Program-made: the position numbers and the translations under genes | The notes under the pieces: generated by a model | Told to the model about the DNA's origin: nothing | The model's database searches: none | The model's input: only the letters and a program-made list of their open reading frames with translations | Shown here: positions 1-8,852 of the stretch, one piece after another | How the letters are laid out: each line of letters opens with the position of its first letter | Position numbering within the stretch: position 1 is the stretch's first letter | Assembly: GCA_012965625.1 (NCBI GenBank) | Contig: DTSC01000220.1 | Span: 1 to 29,792 of the forward strand | Length of the DNA stretch: 29,792 bases | Reading direction: 5' to 3' | Source of the DNA: Flavobacteriales bacterium | GTDB taxonomy: Bacteria > Bacteroidota > Bacteroidia > NORP154

Positions 1-132
1 ATTACAATAGAATACGGTGAAATTTTTGAACGATTTGGTGGAGAGAAGATACAGCTCGTAGAAAGCCTGAATGCTAGTCCTGACTGGGTGGAAACAGTCC
101 AGGGGCTTGTAAAAGACTATGAATCTATGTAA
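1..132 (+). CDS. 3' end of an unidentified protein (partial)
   Basis: Frame 1 is open from the first base to a TAA at 130-132, giving 43 C-terminal residues that end DYESM. The codons look like ordinary coding sequence (aromatic, acidic and hydrophobic residues mixed), and no other frame is better. The gene begins outside the window. I do not recognise the family from this tail. Its last 8 bp overlap the 3' end of the convergent polysaccharide deacetylase gene, so no terminator fits between the two. Confidence 0.6.
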   Translation: MTIEYGEIFERFGGEKIQLVESLNASPDWVETVQGLVKDYESM

Positions 133-748
133 GACTATTGGGTATTGCCTTAAAAACATAACCGCTGGCTGATAGCTCATAAAGGACCTTGGGCAGTACA
201 TGCCTCAACTTGCTTTCAGCTTTTAAGCTATCATGAAAAACTACAACAGATCCGCTTTTTACCTTATCAACTACATTCTTTAAGCATTTTTCATTTGATA
301 TCCGCTTGTCAAAATCACCGCTCAACACATCCCACATAATTACAGAATACTTGTCCTTTAGCGCTTTGAAATGCACCTTCCTAAGCCTTCCATAAGGTGG
401 ACGGAACAAACACGAATCAATCTCTTTGGCACATTGTTCAATATCTAGCAAATACCGTCGCTTATTGGTTTTCCAGCCATTCAAATGGTGATAAGTGTGA
501 TTTCCAACAGAATGCCCTTTTAAAAGTATCTGTTTGTAAACATCAGGATGTTTCGCAACATTTTTGCCAATGCAAAAAAAGGTAGCCATAGCGCTATAAT
601 CCTCAAGAATTTTAAGCACCCATGCTGTAACTTTAGGTGTAGGTCCATCATCAAATGTGAGGTAAACCGTTTTATCCGGCGAAGGAATGTTCCAAACAAG
701 CTTATTAAAAAAAGCTTGAATCAAATAAGGAGTACTAGCCCTATACAT
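125..748 (-). CDS. Polysaccharide deacetylase (NodB-homology, CE4 family)
   Basis: Predicted metal-dependent deacetylase of N-acetylated sugars, 207 aa, almost entirely one NodB-homology domain. Visible CE4 motifs are TFDDG at 31-35 (catalytic base D33, metal ligand D34), the second metal-binding motif with H84 and H88, RPPYG at 116-120, and the C-terminal FHDS at 171-174 with the catalytic His. This set is complete, so the enzyme should be active. There is no clear signal peptide, although the N-terminus is hydrophobic in part. The substrate (peptidoglycan, chitin oligomers or another glycan) cannot be told from sequence. It stands alone, divergent from aspS and converging with the partial gene at the window start. 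Confidence 0.9.
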   Translation of the reverse strand: MYRASTPYLIQAFFNKLVWNIPSPDKTVYLTFDDGPTPKVTAWVLKILEDYSAMATFFCIGKNVAKHPDVYKQILLKGHSVGNHTYHHLNGWKTNKRRYLLDIEQCAKEIDSCLFRPPYGRLRKVHFKALKDKYSVIMWDVLSGDFDKRISNEKCLKNVVDKVKSGSVVVFHDSLKAESKLRHVLPKVLYELSASGYVFKAIPNSLT

Positions 749-878
749 AAATCTTTATAAAAGTATTGTGCAACTAAGATAAGGCGATTTTGATAAACTA
801 GAAAAACAAATAGAAGCAAAAGCTCTGCTTCCTCTTCCAGCTTTTATTCTTAAATTCGCTTTCTAAACAAATCTGAAA

Positions 879-2624
879 ATGCTTAGAACTCATACATGTG
901 GGGAATTATCCATAAGTGACATAGACAACGAGGTAAGACTATGTGGATGGAACCAGAAATCAAGAGATTTGGGAGGAATGACCTTTATTGATATCCGGGA
1001 CAGGTATGGTATCACACAAGTAGTATTTAATATGGATGTAGATGAGGGGCTTTGCAAAAAGGCAAGGAAACTTGGCAGGGAATATGTCATCTGTGTTGAA
1101 GGAAAAGTAATTGAGCGAAGTAATAAAAACAAAAAACTAAAGACTGGAGATATTGAGATTATTGCAAAGGGACTCAAGATCCTTAATGAGTCCAAGACAC
1201 CTCCTTTTACTATTGAGGACAATACTGATGGAGGTGAAGACCTCCGAATGCAGTATCGATACCTAGACCTAAGGAGAGGCCCAATTAAAAGGAATATTGA
1301 ACTAAGACACCAGGTATTACAAGAAACAAGGAAATACCTGGATAGGGAAGGATTTCTGGATATAGAAACACCTTCATTAATTAAATCCACGCCGGAAGGT
1401 GCGAGAGATTTTGTAGTGCCCTCAAGGATGAATCCCGGTGAATTTTATGCCCTGCCTCAGTCACCTCAAACTTTTAAGCAGCTCCTTATGGTTTCCGGGT
1501 TTGATAAGTACTTCCAGATTGTGAAATGTTTCCGAGATGAGGATTTAAGAGCAGACAGACAGCCTGAATTTACTCAAATTGATTGCGAAATGTCATTTGT
1601 TGAGCAAGCGGATGTATTGCAAACATTTGAGGGATTAATAAAACATTTATTTGCAGCGGTTAAAAACATTTCATTGGACGAATTTAAAACCATTTGCTAT
1701 GATGAAGCCATGCAGTATTATGGAACAGACAAACCTGATTTGAGATTCGGAATGCCATTCAAAGAAATGAATGAGCTTTGCCAAAACAATGGGTTTAATG
1801 TGTTCGACAAGGCAGAACTTGTGGTGGGTTTTAATGCCAATGGCTGTGGAACCTATTCAAGGAAAAACCTGGACGCACTTACCAATTTTGTTATCCGCCC
1901 TCAGATTGGTGCCAAGGGCTTGGTCTATGTTAAATGCAATGAAGATGGATCATATAAATCTAGTGTTGATAAGTTTTTTGACCAGAATGCCCTAGCTAAT
2001 TGGGCAAAAGCAATGAATGCCAAAGAAGGAGACCTATTGCTAATTCTTGCTGGCACAAAGGGTCAAACAAGAAAAGCTTTGGGTGAATTGCGCCTCGAAA
2101 TCGGAAATAGAGAAGGGTTAAGAGACAATAATAAATTTGCCCCATTGTGGATCACCGATTTCCCTCTCCTTGATTGGGATGAAGAGGAAAACAGATGGAA
2201 TGCCATGCATCACCCATTTACTTCTCCTAAAGAAGAAGATATACCGCTAATGGATACTGACCCCGGAAAGGTCAAAGCCAATGCCTATGATATGGTTATT
2301 AATGGAGTAGAACTCGGCGGTGGTTCTATCAGGATTCACAAGAAAACCTTACAACAAAAGATGTTTAATTGCCTGGGATTTACGGAGGAGGAGGCCCAAA
2401 GCCAGTTTGGCTTTTTGTTGAATGCATTTGAGTATGGAGCACCTCCTCATGGCGGTATTGCCTTTGGATTTGACAGAATCACTGCCATGCTAGGAGGAAA
2501 AGAATCTATTAGGGAATTTATTGCATTTCCAAAGAACAATGCAGGACGTGATGTTATGCTCAACACACCTTCTGCCATTTCAGAAAGACAACTTAAGGAA
2601 CTGGGCATAAATCTTTCCTGCTAA
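879..2624 (+). CDS. aspS: Aspartyl-tRNA synthetase (bacterial type)
   Basis: Class IIb synthetase that attaches Asp to tRNA-Asp in the cytoplasm. The length (581 aa) is close to the 590 aa of the E. coli enzyme. Order of domains: N-terminal OB-fold anticodon-binding domain (about 1-105), catalytic core with TPEGARDF at 171-178, motif 2 at about 217-237 (FRDEDLRAD), an inserted GAD domain (roughly 280-420) that marks the bacterial type, and motif 3 with GFDR ending at R533. All the class II signatures are present. I cannot decide from sequence whether it also charges tRNA-Asn; no gatCAB is in the window. The ATG start places the OB-fold at the usual distance. It is followed after 22 bp by the thioredoxin-like lipoprotein. 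Confidence 0.97.
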   Translation: MLRTHTCGELSISDIDNEVRLCGWNQKSRDLGGMTFIDIRDRYGITQVVFNMDVDEGLCKKARKLGREYVICVEGKVIERSNKNKKLKTGDIEIIAKGLKILNESKTPPFTIEDNTDGGEDLRMQYRYLDLRRGPIKRNIELRHQVLQETRKYLDREGFLDIETPSLIKSTPEGARDFVVPSRMNPGEFYALPQSPQTFKQLLMVSGFDKYFQIVKCFRDEDLRADRQPEFTQIDCEMSFVEQADVLQTFEGLIKHLFAAVKNISLDEFKTICYDEAMQYYGTDKPDLRFGMPFKEMNELCQNNGFNVFDKAELVVGFNANGCGTYSRKNLDALTNFVIRPQIGAKGLVYVKCNEDGSYKSSVDKFFDQNALANWAKAMNAKEGDLLLILAGTKGQTRKALGELRLEIGNREGLRDNNKFAPLWITDFPLLDWDEEENRWNAMHHPFTSPKEEDIPLMDTDPGKVKANAYDMVINGVELGGGSIRIHKKTLQQKMFNCLGFTEEEAQSQFGFLLNAFEYGAPPHGGIAFGFDRITAMLGGKESIREFIAFPKNNAGRDVMLNTPSAISERQLKELGINLSC

Positions 2625-2646
2625 TCAAACAAATATAGAAGTAATC

Positions 2647-4110
2647 ATGAAAAATCTTATTTATATATGTACCATAATCGTCTTATTGGGATGTACCCAA
2701 ACCAATGTTGAGGACAAACTCATTTCTGGAGTAACCATTACAGGGAAAATTGAAAATCCAAAATCAGATTATGCCATCTTTCGCTCAGGCAAGGGTAAGG
2801 AATCCCAAGCAGATACAGCTTTCCTGGATAGCATGGGCAAATTTTCATTGTTCATTGAACTAAAGGAAGAAAAATATGGCTGGTTTATCCATGGAGGCCC
2901 TTTTGAGATAAATGGCATAACAATGTTGCGCTCCGAAAGAACAGCTATGTACTTTGTTCCCGGTGATAGCATTGAATTGACCATAAATCCAGAAATGTTC
3001 GACGAATCAATCTCATATTATGGAAGTGGAGGAGCAATTAACAATTATTTAGCAAAAAGATACCTCATTGAAGAGAAAATGGGGATTCCCGCAAAAGAGA
3101 TGTACGCTCTAGATCCCCAGGCATTCTCGTCAAAAACAGATTCAATAAAAGCAGCATTAATTACACATCTTAACCTATATGTAAAAGAAAATCCAGAAGC
3201 CCCAAAAAAATTTACAAAAAACGAAAGAGCAAACACTATTTATAGCTGGGCATTAAAACGAATAAATTATCCTGAATTTCACAGAAATTATACCGAGTTT
3301 GCTTCTTTCGATCTTGGACCGGAGTATTACAAATATCTATCAGATCTGAATCTCGACGACTCTTCCTTAACTGAGAACCTCATCTATAAAAATTTTCTAA
3401 ACGAATATATTGCAAGTGAAGCAAAAAAGGTGATAGCAGAAGATACTTCCCTAACAAATGAAAACATAGGTTTATTAGAAGTAAAGATCCAAATGGCAAC
3501 GGAGCTATTCAAAACAAAGGATTTAAGTAATTACCTTCTGTTCAATTGCATGTATCAATATATTAAACAAAAAGGCACAAAAGGAATAGGGGCTTTGATG
3601 GAGGAATTCGAGAAAACCTGTACAAATGATGAATACAAAACTAAAGTCCGAGAATCTTATGATATATGGAAGAACCTTGTTGAGGGAAATGAGGCCCCAG
3701 ATTTTGCCTGCCCTGATATAAATGAAGACAGTGTCTCCTTAAGTGATTTCCGGGGGAAATACGTATATGTTGACATCTGGGCTACCTGGTGTGGACCTTG
3801 CAGAAGAGAGCTGCCTCACCTGGAAAAACTACAGGAAGAATATAAAGATAAAAATATCGTCTTTTTAAGCGTGTCCATAGATGAAGATGAAGAAGCATGG
3901 AAAAAGATGGTAAAAGAAAAAAAGATGAAAGGCATTCAGCTTATTGCAGCGCAGGGATGGGATGCAGGTATTTGTAAATTTTATGGAATAAAGTCTATCC
4001 CAAGGTTCTTATTAATAGGTAAGGATGGAGAAATAATTTTTGCTAAAGCAGAAAGGCCTTCTCGTGGAATTGACGAAATCCTAAAGAATTTAGAAGGCTT
4101 ACGAAGCTAA
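2647..4110 (+). CDS. TlpA/ResA-like thiol-disulfide lipoprotein
   Basis: 487-aa envelope protein. A short lipoprotein signal (lipobox LLGC, lipidated Cys16) is followed by an N-terminal region that resembles the DUF4369-type beta domain of Bacteroidota TlpA proteins, then a helical middle, then a C-terminal thioredoxin fold of the AhpC/TSA-Redoxin class. The redox motif WCGPC has its cysteines at 382 and 385, preceded by the typical VDIWATWC strand. A cis-Pro (IPRF) lies in the expected place near the end. The probable role is reducing or oxidising periplasmic or outer-membrane protein thiols, such as apocytochromes; the target is unknown. It is probably co-transcribed with aspS (22 bp gap) and with the epimerase-like gene (36 bp gap). 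Confidence 0.88.
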   Translation: MKNLIYICTIIVLLGCTQTNVEDKLISGVTITGKIENPKSDYAIFRSGKGKESQADTAFLDSMGKFSLFIELKEEKYGWFIHGGPFEINGITMLRSERTAMYFVPGDSIELTINPEMFDESISYYGSGGAINNYLAKRYLIEEKMGIPAKEMYALDPQAFSSKTDSIKAALITHLNLYVKENPEAPKKFTKNERANTIYSWALKRINYPEFHRNYTEFASFDLGPEYYKYLSDLNLDDSSLTENLIYKNFLNEYIASEAKKVIAEDTSLTNENIGLLEVKIQMATELFKTKDLSNYLLFNCMYQYIKQKGTKGIGALMEEFEKTCTNDEYKTKVRESYDIWKNLVEGNEAPDFACPDINEDSVSLSDFRGKYVYVDIWATWCGPCRRELPHLEKLQEEYKDKNIVFLSVSIDEDEEAWKKMVKEKKMKGIQLIAAQGWDAGICKFYGIKSIPRFLLIGKDGEIIFAKAERPSRGIDEILKNLEGLRS

Positions 4111-4146
4111 GAAATAAGCAGCAAATATTTTAAGACATAATCATTT

Positions 4147-5094
4147 ATGAAAGAAGTTATTTTAGTAATCGGCTCAGCTGGTCAAATCGGACTGGAACTG
4201 GTTGTCAAGCTTCGAAATATCTATGGAGATAAGAATGTAATTGCTTCTGACATTATTATTCCATCCTATGATGTAATGGAGGGAGGACCATTTGAACTTC
4301 TTGATATCTTAAACAAAAAACAATTAAAGCTAGTTCTTAAGAAGCACAAGGTAACCCAGATTTATCTTCTCGCCGCCCTATTATCAGCAACAGCAGAATA
4401 TCATCCAGAATCTGCCTGGAATTTAAATATGAATGGACTGCTCAATATCCTGGATCTTTGCAAGCCTTTTAACATTCGCAAACTATTCTGGCCAAGCTCA
4501 ATCGCCGTATTTGGCCCCTCAACACCTATAACAAATACGCCTCAGGTTACAATTATGGAGCCTGATACAATTTATGGTATCAGTAAATTAGCTGGAGAAA
4601 GATGGTGTGAATATTATCATAAAAAGGAGGGCGTCGATTGCCGTAGCATTAGGTATCCTGGTTTAATAGGTCACAGGTCCAACCCCGGAGGTGGCACTAC
4701 AGATTATGCCGTTCATATCTTTCATCAGGCCATCAAGAAGAAAAGTTATGAATGTTTTCTAGCCAAAGATACTACCTTGCCAATGATGTATATGGAGGAT
4801 GCCCTCAATGCTACCGTTGGCCTGATGGAGGCAGATGGCTCAAAGCTAACAATTCATTCCAGCTACAATGTAGCTGGGATTAGCTTTTCCCCCATAGAAC
4901 TTGCAACAGAAATAGGAAAGCATATCCATGGTTTTAAATGTAACTACAAACCCGATCTCCGTCAGGAAATTGCAAAAGGCTGGCCTCAAAGCATTGATGA
5001 TTCTATCGCAAAAAAAGATTGGGGCTGGGAACCAAAATACGATCTTTCTGAAATGACCAAGGACATGCTTGACAATCTAATTACCAATCAATAA
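4147..5094 (+). CDS. tdh: L-threonine 3-dehydrogenase, SDR/GalE-like type
   Basis: Extended short-chain dehydrogenase (315 aa) with Rossmann motif GSAGQIG near the N-terminus, catalytic Ser (S117/S118 in WPSSIAVFG) and Tyr143-xxx-Lys147 (YGISK). Features specific to the epimerase-like threonine dehydrogenases of Bacteroidota are visible: PGLIG followed by PGGGTTDYAV, and LPMMYMEDA. The known reaction oxidises L-threonine with NAD+ to 2-amino-3-oxobutyrate, which a CoA ligase (kbl) splits to glycine and acetyl-CoA. No kbl is in this window. It is the third gene of the run starting at aspS. The alternative name, a nucleotide-sugar epimerase, is less likely given the threonine-dehydrogenase-specific motifs. 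Confidence 0.87.
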   Translation: MKEVILVIGSAGQIGLELVVKLRNIYGDKNVIASDIIIPSYDVMEGGPFELLDILNKKQLKLVLKKHKVTQIYLLAALLSATAEYHPESAWNLNMNGLLNILDLCKPFNIRKLFWPSSIAVFGPSTPITNTPQVTIMEPDTIYGISKLAGERWCEYYHKKEGVDCRSIRYPGLIGHRSNPGGGTTDYAVHIFHQAIKKKSYECFLAKDTTLPMMYMEDALNATVGLMEADGSKLTIHSSYNVAGISFSPIELATEIGKHIHGFKCNYKPDLRQEIAKGWPQSIDDSIAKKDWGWEPKYDLSEMTKDMLDNLITNQ

Positions 5095-5339
5095 GACTGC
5101 CCTGATTAAATCAAATTTGTTTATATCACAACAACACATTCTGCTAGCAATGAATTGAAACAAAGTACGATTTATTGCGTAACCATAGTGATGGTCGTAA
5201 TCAAAGGATCTATATATAAATTTTGTTTCTTTGTCGTGGCATTTTTATTGTTAGTCTAAAATCATTAATGAGAGGGCATCATTTTTTATAACTTATAGCG
5301 CATTTCTCAAGGATGTCACATAAACTATTAGCTATTGAA

Positions 5340-6242
5340 ATGAAATTAGTGACACTTATAATTAGTTTTATACTTATCGGAAGTATTCACAATTTTACTG
5401 CTGGAATTAATTTCTATCAAGCAGATAATATTGATAGCAAGGATACAATCAATAAAGTTGATGTTAACAACCTGAAACAAGGGTTCTGGATTATCTATGG
5501 TAGGGACAAGAAGGCTCCCAATTACAAAGAGGACCAAAAAATTGAAGAAGGCACTTATTTAGATAACAGAAAAACAGGTGTCTGGAAGAAGTACTTTGCA
5601 AATGGAAAATTACAGAATGAAATAACTTATCAAAACAGTAGGCCAAATGGATTTGCAAAGCTCTATTATGAGAATGGACAGTTAAAGGAAGAAGGGTTAT
5701 GGAAAGGGAATAAATGGATAGGAGAATATAAGTTATACCATGAAAATGGCAATCTTTATCATGAATTTGAATTTAACAAGGTGGGAAAGCGTGAAGGTGT
5801 TCAAAAATATTATCATGAAAATGGCAAAATAATGATTGAAGGTGAATGGGCTATGGGAAAAGAGAGTGGCTACCTTAAAGAATATTATGAGGATGGTTCG
5901 ATAAAGGCAGAAAAGAATTTCGCAAATGGAACGCTGGATGTAGCTACTGTAAAAGAATATAAAAAGCCTGAACATATTGTAGACAAAAAGCCTGTGGAAC
6001 CTTCCGGGAGTGGTGTTACGGTTGATAAAACAGAAGTTTCAAGGAGCGCCAAAAAGTTTGATGGAAATGGACCTTACACGTTATACAACATGGATCGCCA
6101 GATTTCAAAGGATGGAATTTTTAAAAAGAACAAATTGATGGATGGTAAATGGTATAAATACAATAGGGACGGAATACTTACAAGAATAAAAGTCTTCAAG
6201 AATGGCTCATATGTAGGTGATGCGCCCATGCCTACAGATTAA
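5340..6242 (+). CDS. Secreted MORN-repeat (YwqK-like) protein
   Basis: 300 aa from the ATG at 5340; an in-frame ATG at 5313 would add nine residues. I prefer 5340 because it gives a compact signal peptide (MKLVTLIISF...) with Lys at position 2. About five MORN-2 repeats of roughly 22-24 residues follow, with the core pattern Y-x-x-NG-x-L/I-x-x-E and a following G (YFANGKL, YYENGQL, YHENGNL, YHENGKI, YYEDGSI). A Lys/Pro/Val-rich linker and one more degenerate repeat follow. Such proteins are often called 'toxin-antitoxin component YwqK', but nothing here supports a toxin system. An envelope role is inferred from the signal peptide only. It is probably transcribed alone. Confidence 0.75.
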   Translation: MKLVTLIISFILIGSIHNFTAGINFYQADNIDSKDTINKVDVNNLKQGFWIIYGRDKKAPNYKEDQKIEEGTYLDNRKTGVWKKYFANGKLQNEITYQNSRPNGFAKLYYENGQLKEEGLWKGNKWIGEYKLYHENGNLYHEFEFNKVGKREGVQKYYHENGKIMIEGEWAMGKESGYLKEYYEDGSIKAEKNFANGTLDVATVKEYKKPEHIVDKKPVEPSGSGVTVDKTEVSRSAKKFDGNGPYTLYNMDRQISKDGIFKKNKLMDGKWYKYNRDGILTRIKVFKNGSYVGDAPMPTD

Positions 6243-6270
6243 TAATTTCCCTCTTTTCCTGAAAATTAAA

Positions 6271-6305
6271 TTGCAAGTTTGAGATGATCTTATCAACTCT
6301 CGCAA
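6271..6305. terminator. Imperfect hairpin downstream of the MORN gene
   Basis: TTGC at 6271-6274 pairs with GCAA at 6302-6305. Inside lie GAG/CTC and TGAT/ATCA around a 3-nt loop. The stem is interrupted, and no clean T-run follows. It lies 28 bp past the stop codon and upstream of the cysS promoter, so a terminator role is plausible but weak. Confidence 0.25.
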
Positions 6306-6370
6306 CTTATTCTAAATTAAACAAATAATCTATTGCGACTTATTTGCTGTTAGAATTCTGTCTTAAGGTT

Positions 6371-6378
6371 TATATTTG
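6371..6378 (+). promoter_or_regulatory. Bacteroidota -7 promoter element before cysS
   Basis: TATATTTG matches the Bacteroidota -7 consensus TAnnTTTG exactly. A TTTG at 6343-6346 could be the -33 element, although the 24-nt spacing is slightly long. The element lies 20 bp before the ATG at 6398 and inside the longer reading frame that opens at 6344. It therefore supports 6398 as the true start of cysS. Confidence 0.55.
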
Positions 6379-6397
6379 CATACTGCATAATAAGCAA

Positions 6398-7873
6398 ATG
6401 AGCAAAGCAAACCAACTTAAAGTTTATAATACATTAACAAGGCAAAAAGAGGTGTTCGAACCTCTGTCACCACCTCATGTTGGAATGTACGTTTGTGGAC
6501 CTACAGTTTATGGTGATCCACATCTTGGCCATGCCAGATCAGCAATTGTATTTGATATTGTCTTCCGGTATCTTAAGCATCATGGCTATAAGGTACGATA
6601 TGTTCGTAATATTACAGATGTAGGGCATCTGGAAAATGATGGTGATATGGGAGAAGATAAGATTGCAAAAAAGGCCAGGCTTGAACAGCTTGAACCTATG
6701 GAAATTGTTCAGATCTATACTGATCAATATCATAAAAACATGGCTCAACTAAACCTGCTTAATCCTAGTATTGAGCCAAGAGCTTCAGGACACATCATAG
6801 AACAAATTGAAATGATCCAGAAACTTCTTAAAAAGGATTTAGCGTATGAAGTAAAGGGTTCTATATATTTCAATGTTGTAGCATATGATGCATCCAATAA
6901 TTATGGGAAACTTTCTGGAAGAAAAATTGAAGAGCTTATGAAAAACACCAGAAAACTTGAAGGCCAAGAGGATAAAAAAAATCCTTTTGATTTTGCCCTT
7001 TGGAAAAAAGCTCAGCCAGAACATATAATGAAATGGCCATCTCCTTGGAGTCTTGGTTTTCCAGGTTGGCATTTAGAATGTTCTGTAATGGGTGCAAAAT
7101 ATCTGGGGACACCTTTTGATATCCATGGAGGTGGTTTAGATCTGCTCTTTCCACACCATGAATGTGAAATTGCACAGTCACAAGCTGCAAATGATACAGA
7201 CCCTGTTAAATATTGGCTGCATAACAATATGATCACAATAAATAGCCAAAAAATGAGTAAATCTTTGGGAAATTTCATCACCCTTGATGAATTGTTTACT
7301 GGCAGCCATAATGCACTTGAACAAGCATATAGCCCAATGACCGTACGCTTTTTCATTCTTCAAGCACATTACAGGGGTACGCTGGACTTCTCAAACAAGG
7401 CATTGCAAGCTGCAGAAAAGGGTCTCAATAAATTACTCAATGGAATTTCTACTTTGAAGAAATTAAAATCATCAAATTCATCAAGTTCAAATATCAATAA
7501 GTTAAAGGAAAGCTGCGAAACAGCCATGAAAGATGATTTCAATACCTCAATTTTGATAAGTTGTCTTTTTGAAGGAGTCAGAATCATAAATTCAGTTAAT
7601 TTAGGAGAAGAAAAAATTTCATCTGAAGATTTAGATCTTCTAAAATCCATATTTGAAGATTATGCTATAAAAATCCTTGGATTTACTGAAAAAACATCTA
7701 GTAATGATAATAGTTTAGTTGATCCATTAATGGATTTGATTTTGGATATAAGGCAAGAAGCACGATCTAAACAAGACTATGAAATCTCAGACAAAATACG
7801 AGAAGCTTTAACGAAAATGAAAATTGTTACCAAAGATGAGCAAGATGGCACTTCCTGGAATTATGAAGAGTAG
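6398..7873 (+). CDS. cysS: Cysteinyl-tRNA synthetase
   Basis: Class I synthetase charging tRNA-Cys, 491 aa from the ATG at 6398. The frame is open from 6344, but the extra 18 residues are not family-like and would cover the promoter. Visible motifs: the zinc-binding Cys33 in MYVCGPTVY, the HIGH-type signature HLGH at 42-45, the Zn-ligand region WHLECS and FPHHECE, the conserved DIHGGG-type strand, and KMSKS at 285-289. The C-terminal helical and anticodon-binding region is complete. The gene ends at 7873, overlapping the start of the glutaminyl cyclase gene by 11 bp. This suggests co-transcription and probably translational coupling. Confidence 0.96.
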   Translation: MSKANQLKVYNTLTRQKEVFEPLSPPHVGMYVCGPTVYGDPHLGHARSAIVFDIVFRYLKHHGYKVRYVRNITDVGHLENDGDMGEDKIAKKARLEQLEPMEIVQIYTDQYHKNMAQLNLLNPSIEPRASGHIIEQIEMIQKLLKKDLAYEVKGSIYFNVVAYDASNNYGKLSGRKIEELMKNTRKLEGQEDKKNPFDFALWKKAQPEHIMKWPSPWSLGFPGWHLECSVMGAKYLGTPFDIHGGGLDLLFPHHECEIAQSQAANDTDPVKYWLHNNMITINSQKMSKSLGNFITLDELFTGSHNALEQAYSPMTVRFFILQAHYRGTLDFSNKALQAAEKGLNKLLNGISTLKKLKSSNSSSSNINKLKESCETAMKDDFNTSILISCLFEGVRIINSVNLGEEKISSEDLDLLKSIFEDYAIKILGFTEKTSSNDNSLVDPLMDLILDIRQEARSKQDYEISDKIREALTKMKIVTKDEQDGTSWNYEE

Positions 7874-8834
7874 AAGTCTGATAGGTCCTTTTGTTTTAAT
7901 CCTCTCCCTTTGTTCTTGTTCCTCTCCAGATCAATCTGGCCAATTCAATCGAAAGGAAGCCATAGTAAAAAAAATACCAGCACCAAATTTTAATGCAGAC
8001 TCTGCTTATCAATACATTAAGGACCAAGTAAACTTTGGCCCCAGGATTCCAAACACAGCAGCACACGATAGCTGTGCAATTTACCTTATAAAAAAACTTA
8101 ACTCTTATAATCTTGAAGTTAAAACCCAAAAGGGCGAACTTGAAGCATACAATGGCACTAAATTGAATTTTACAAACATCATCACTTCTGTTAACCCAGA
8201 GGCAAAAAATAAGATTATGCTATGTGCACATTGGGATACGAGGCCATATGCTGATCAGGAACCCCTGATCAAAACCAATTCTTTTGACGGTGCATCGGAT
8301 GGAGGTAGTGGTGTGGGGGTTCTTTTGGAAATGGCTAGGCTGATGAGCAAAAACAAACCCAGAATCGGTGTAGATCTTATATTCTTTGATATCGAGGACT
8401 ATGGCCATGCAAATGTTCCAGATTCATATTGTCTTGGCTCACAATATTGGGCAAAAAGCCCAATGCAAAAAAACTACTATCCTAAGTATGGTGTTTTAAT
8501 AGATATGGTAGGTGCCAAGAACGCTACATTTGGAATGGAGGGTTATTCAATGCAATTTGCACCTCATGTGGTCAATAAAGTATGGAAGATCGCTGCCAAG
8601 GCAGGCTTCTCTGATCATTTTATTTTCAAAAGAACCAATGCTACTATAGATGACCATTATTATGTAAATACAATAGCCAACGTCCCCTGTATTGATATCA
8701 TTCAGTATGACCCTACGACTAAATCAGGATTTGGCTCATACTGGCATACTACAAAAGACAACATGGACATCATTGACAAATCTACTTTAAAAGCAGTTGG
8801 ACAAACATTATTGGAACTTGTTTATGCAGAATAA
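7863..8834 (+). CDS. Glutaminyl-peptide cyclotransferase (type II QC, M28 fold), lipoprotein
   Basis: Enzyme expected to convert N-terminal Gln of exported proteins to pyroglutamate. It is 323 aa from ATG 7863. The upstream frame opens only at a TTG, and 7863 gives a proper lipoprotein signal (lipobox LCSC, Cys19). Zinc ligands expected for type II QC/M28 are seen: D146 in GASDGGSG, E178 in DIEDYG (followed by D179), and H295 in YWHTTKDN. Other family-typical stretches are AHWDTRPYAD, CLGSQYWA and DMVGAK. The single-metal arrangement and the WDTRP/LGSQYW signatures favour QC over an aminopeptidase. It starts inside the last codons of cysS (ATG...TAG overlap) and precedes polA by 18 bp. Location: periplasmic face of a membrane. 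Confidence 0.85.
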   Translation: MKSRSLIGPFVLILSLCSCSSPDQSGQFNRKEAIVKKIPAPNFNADSAYQYIKDQVNFGPRIPNTAAHDSCAIYLIKKLNSYNLEVKTQKGELEAYNGTKLNFTNIITSVNPEAKNKIMLCAHWDTRPYADQEPLIKTNSFDGASDGGSGVGVLLEMARLMSKNKPRIGVDLIFFDIEDYGHANVPDSYCLGSQYWAKSPMQKNYYPKYGVLIDMVGAKNATFGMEGYSMQFAPHVVNKVWKIAAKAGFSDHFIFKRTNATIDDHYYVNTIANVPCIDIIQYDPTTKSGFGSYWHTTKDNMDIIDKSTLKAVGQTLLELVYAE

Positions 8835-8852
8835 CAGATTAAATATGGAATA

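Noticed and set aside
851..858. TAAATTCG before aspS as a promoter element
   Set aside because: It has one mismatch in the conserved TTTG and no -33 element, so it is not strong enough to list.
890..1390. Open 166-codon minus-strand frame inside aspS
   Set aside because: It lies wholly within a well-supported synthetase gene, and the translation (Ser/Leu-rich, no domain) is what antisense of such a gene looks like.
5218..5233. Two near-matches to TAnnTTTG (AAATTTTG and TTTCTTTG) before the MORN gene
   Set aside because: Each has one mismatch in the key TA and neither has a clear -33 element. In AT-rich DNA such near-matches are expected.
5095..5339. Possible RNA gene in the largest intergenic gap (about 245 bp)
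   Set aside because: I found only a 4-bp hairpin (CCAT/ATGG) and AT-rich runs; no tRNA-like or riboswitch-like fold could be recognised.
5313..6242. 'YwqK antitoxin' label for the MORN protein, hence a toxin-antitoxin system
   Set aside because: The name is inherited annotation. The protein has a signal peptide and MORN repeats, and no toxin partner is adjacent.
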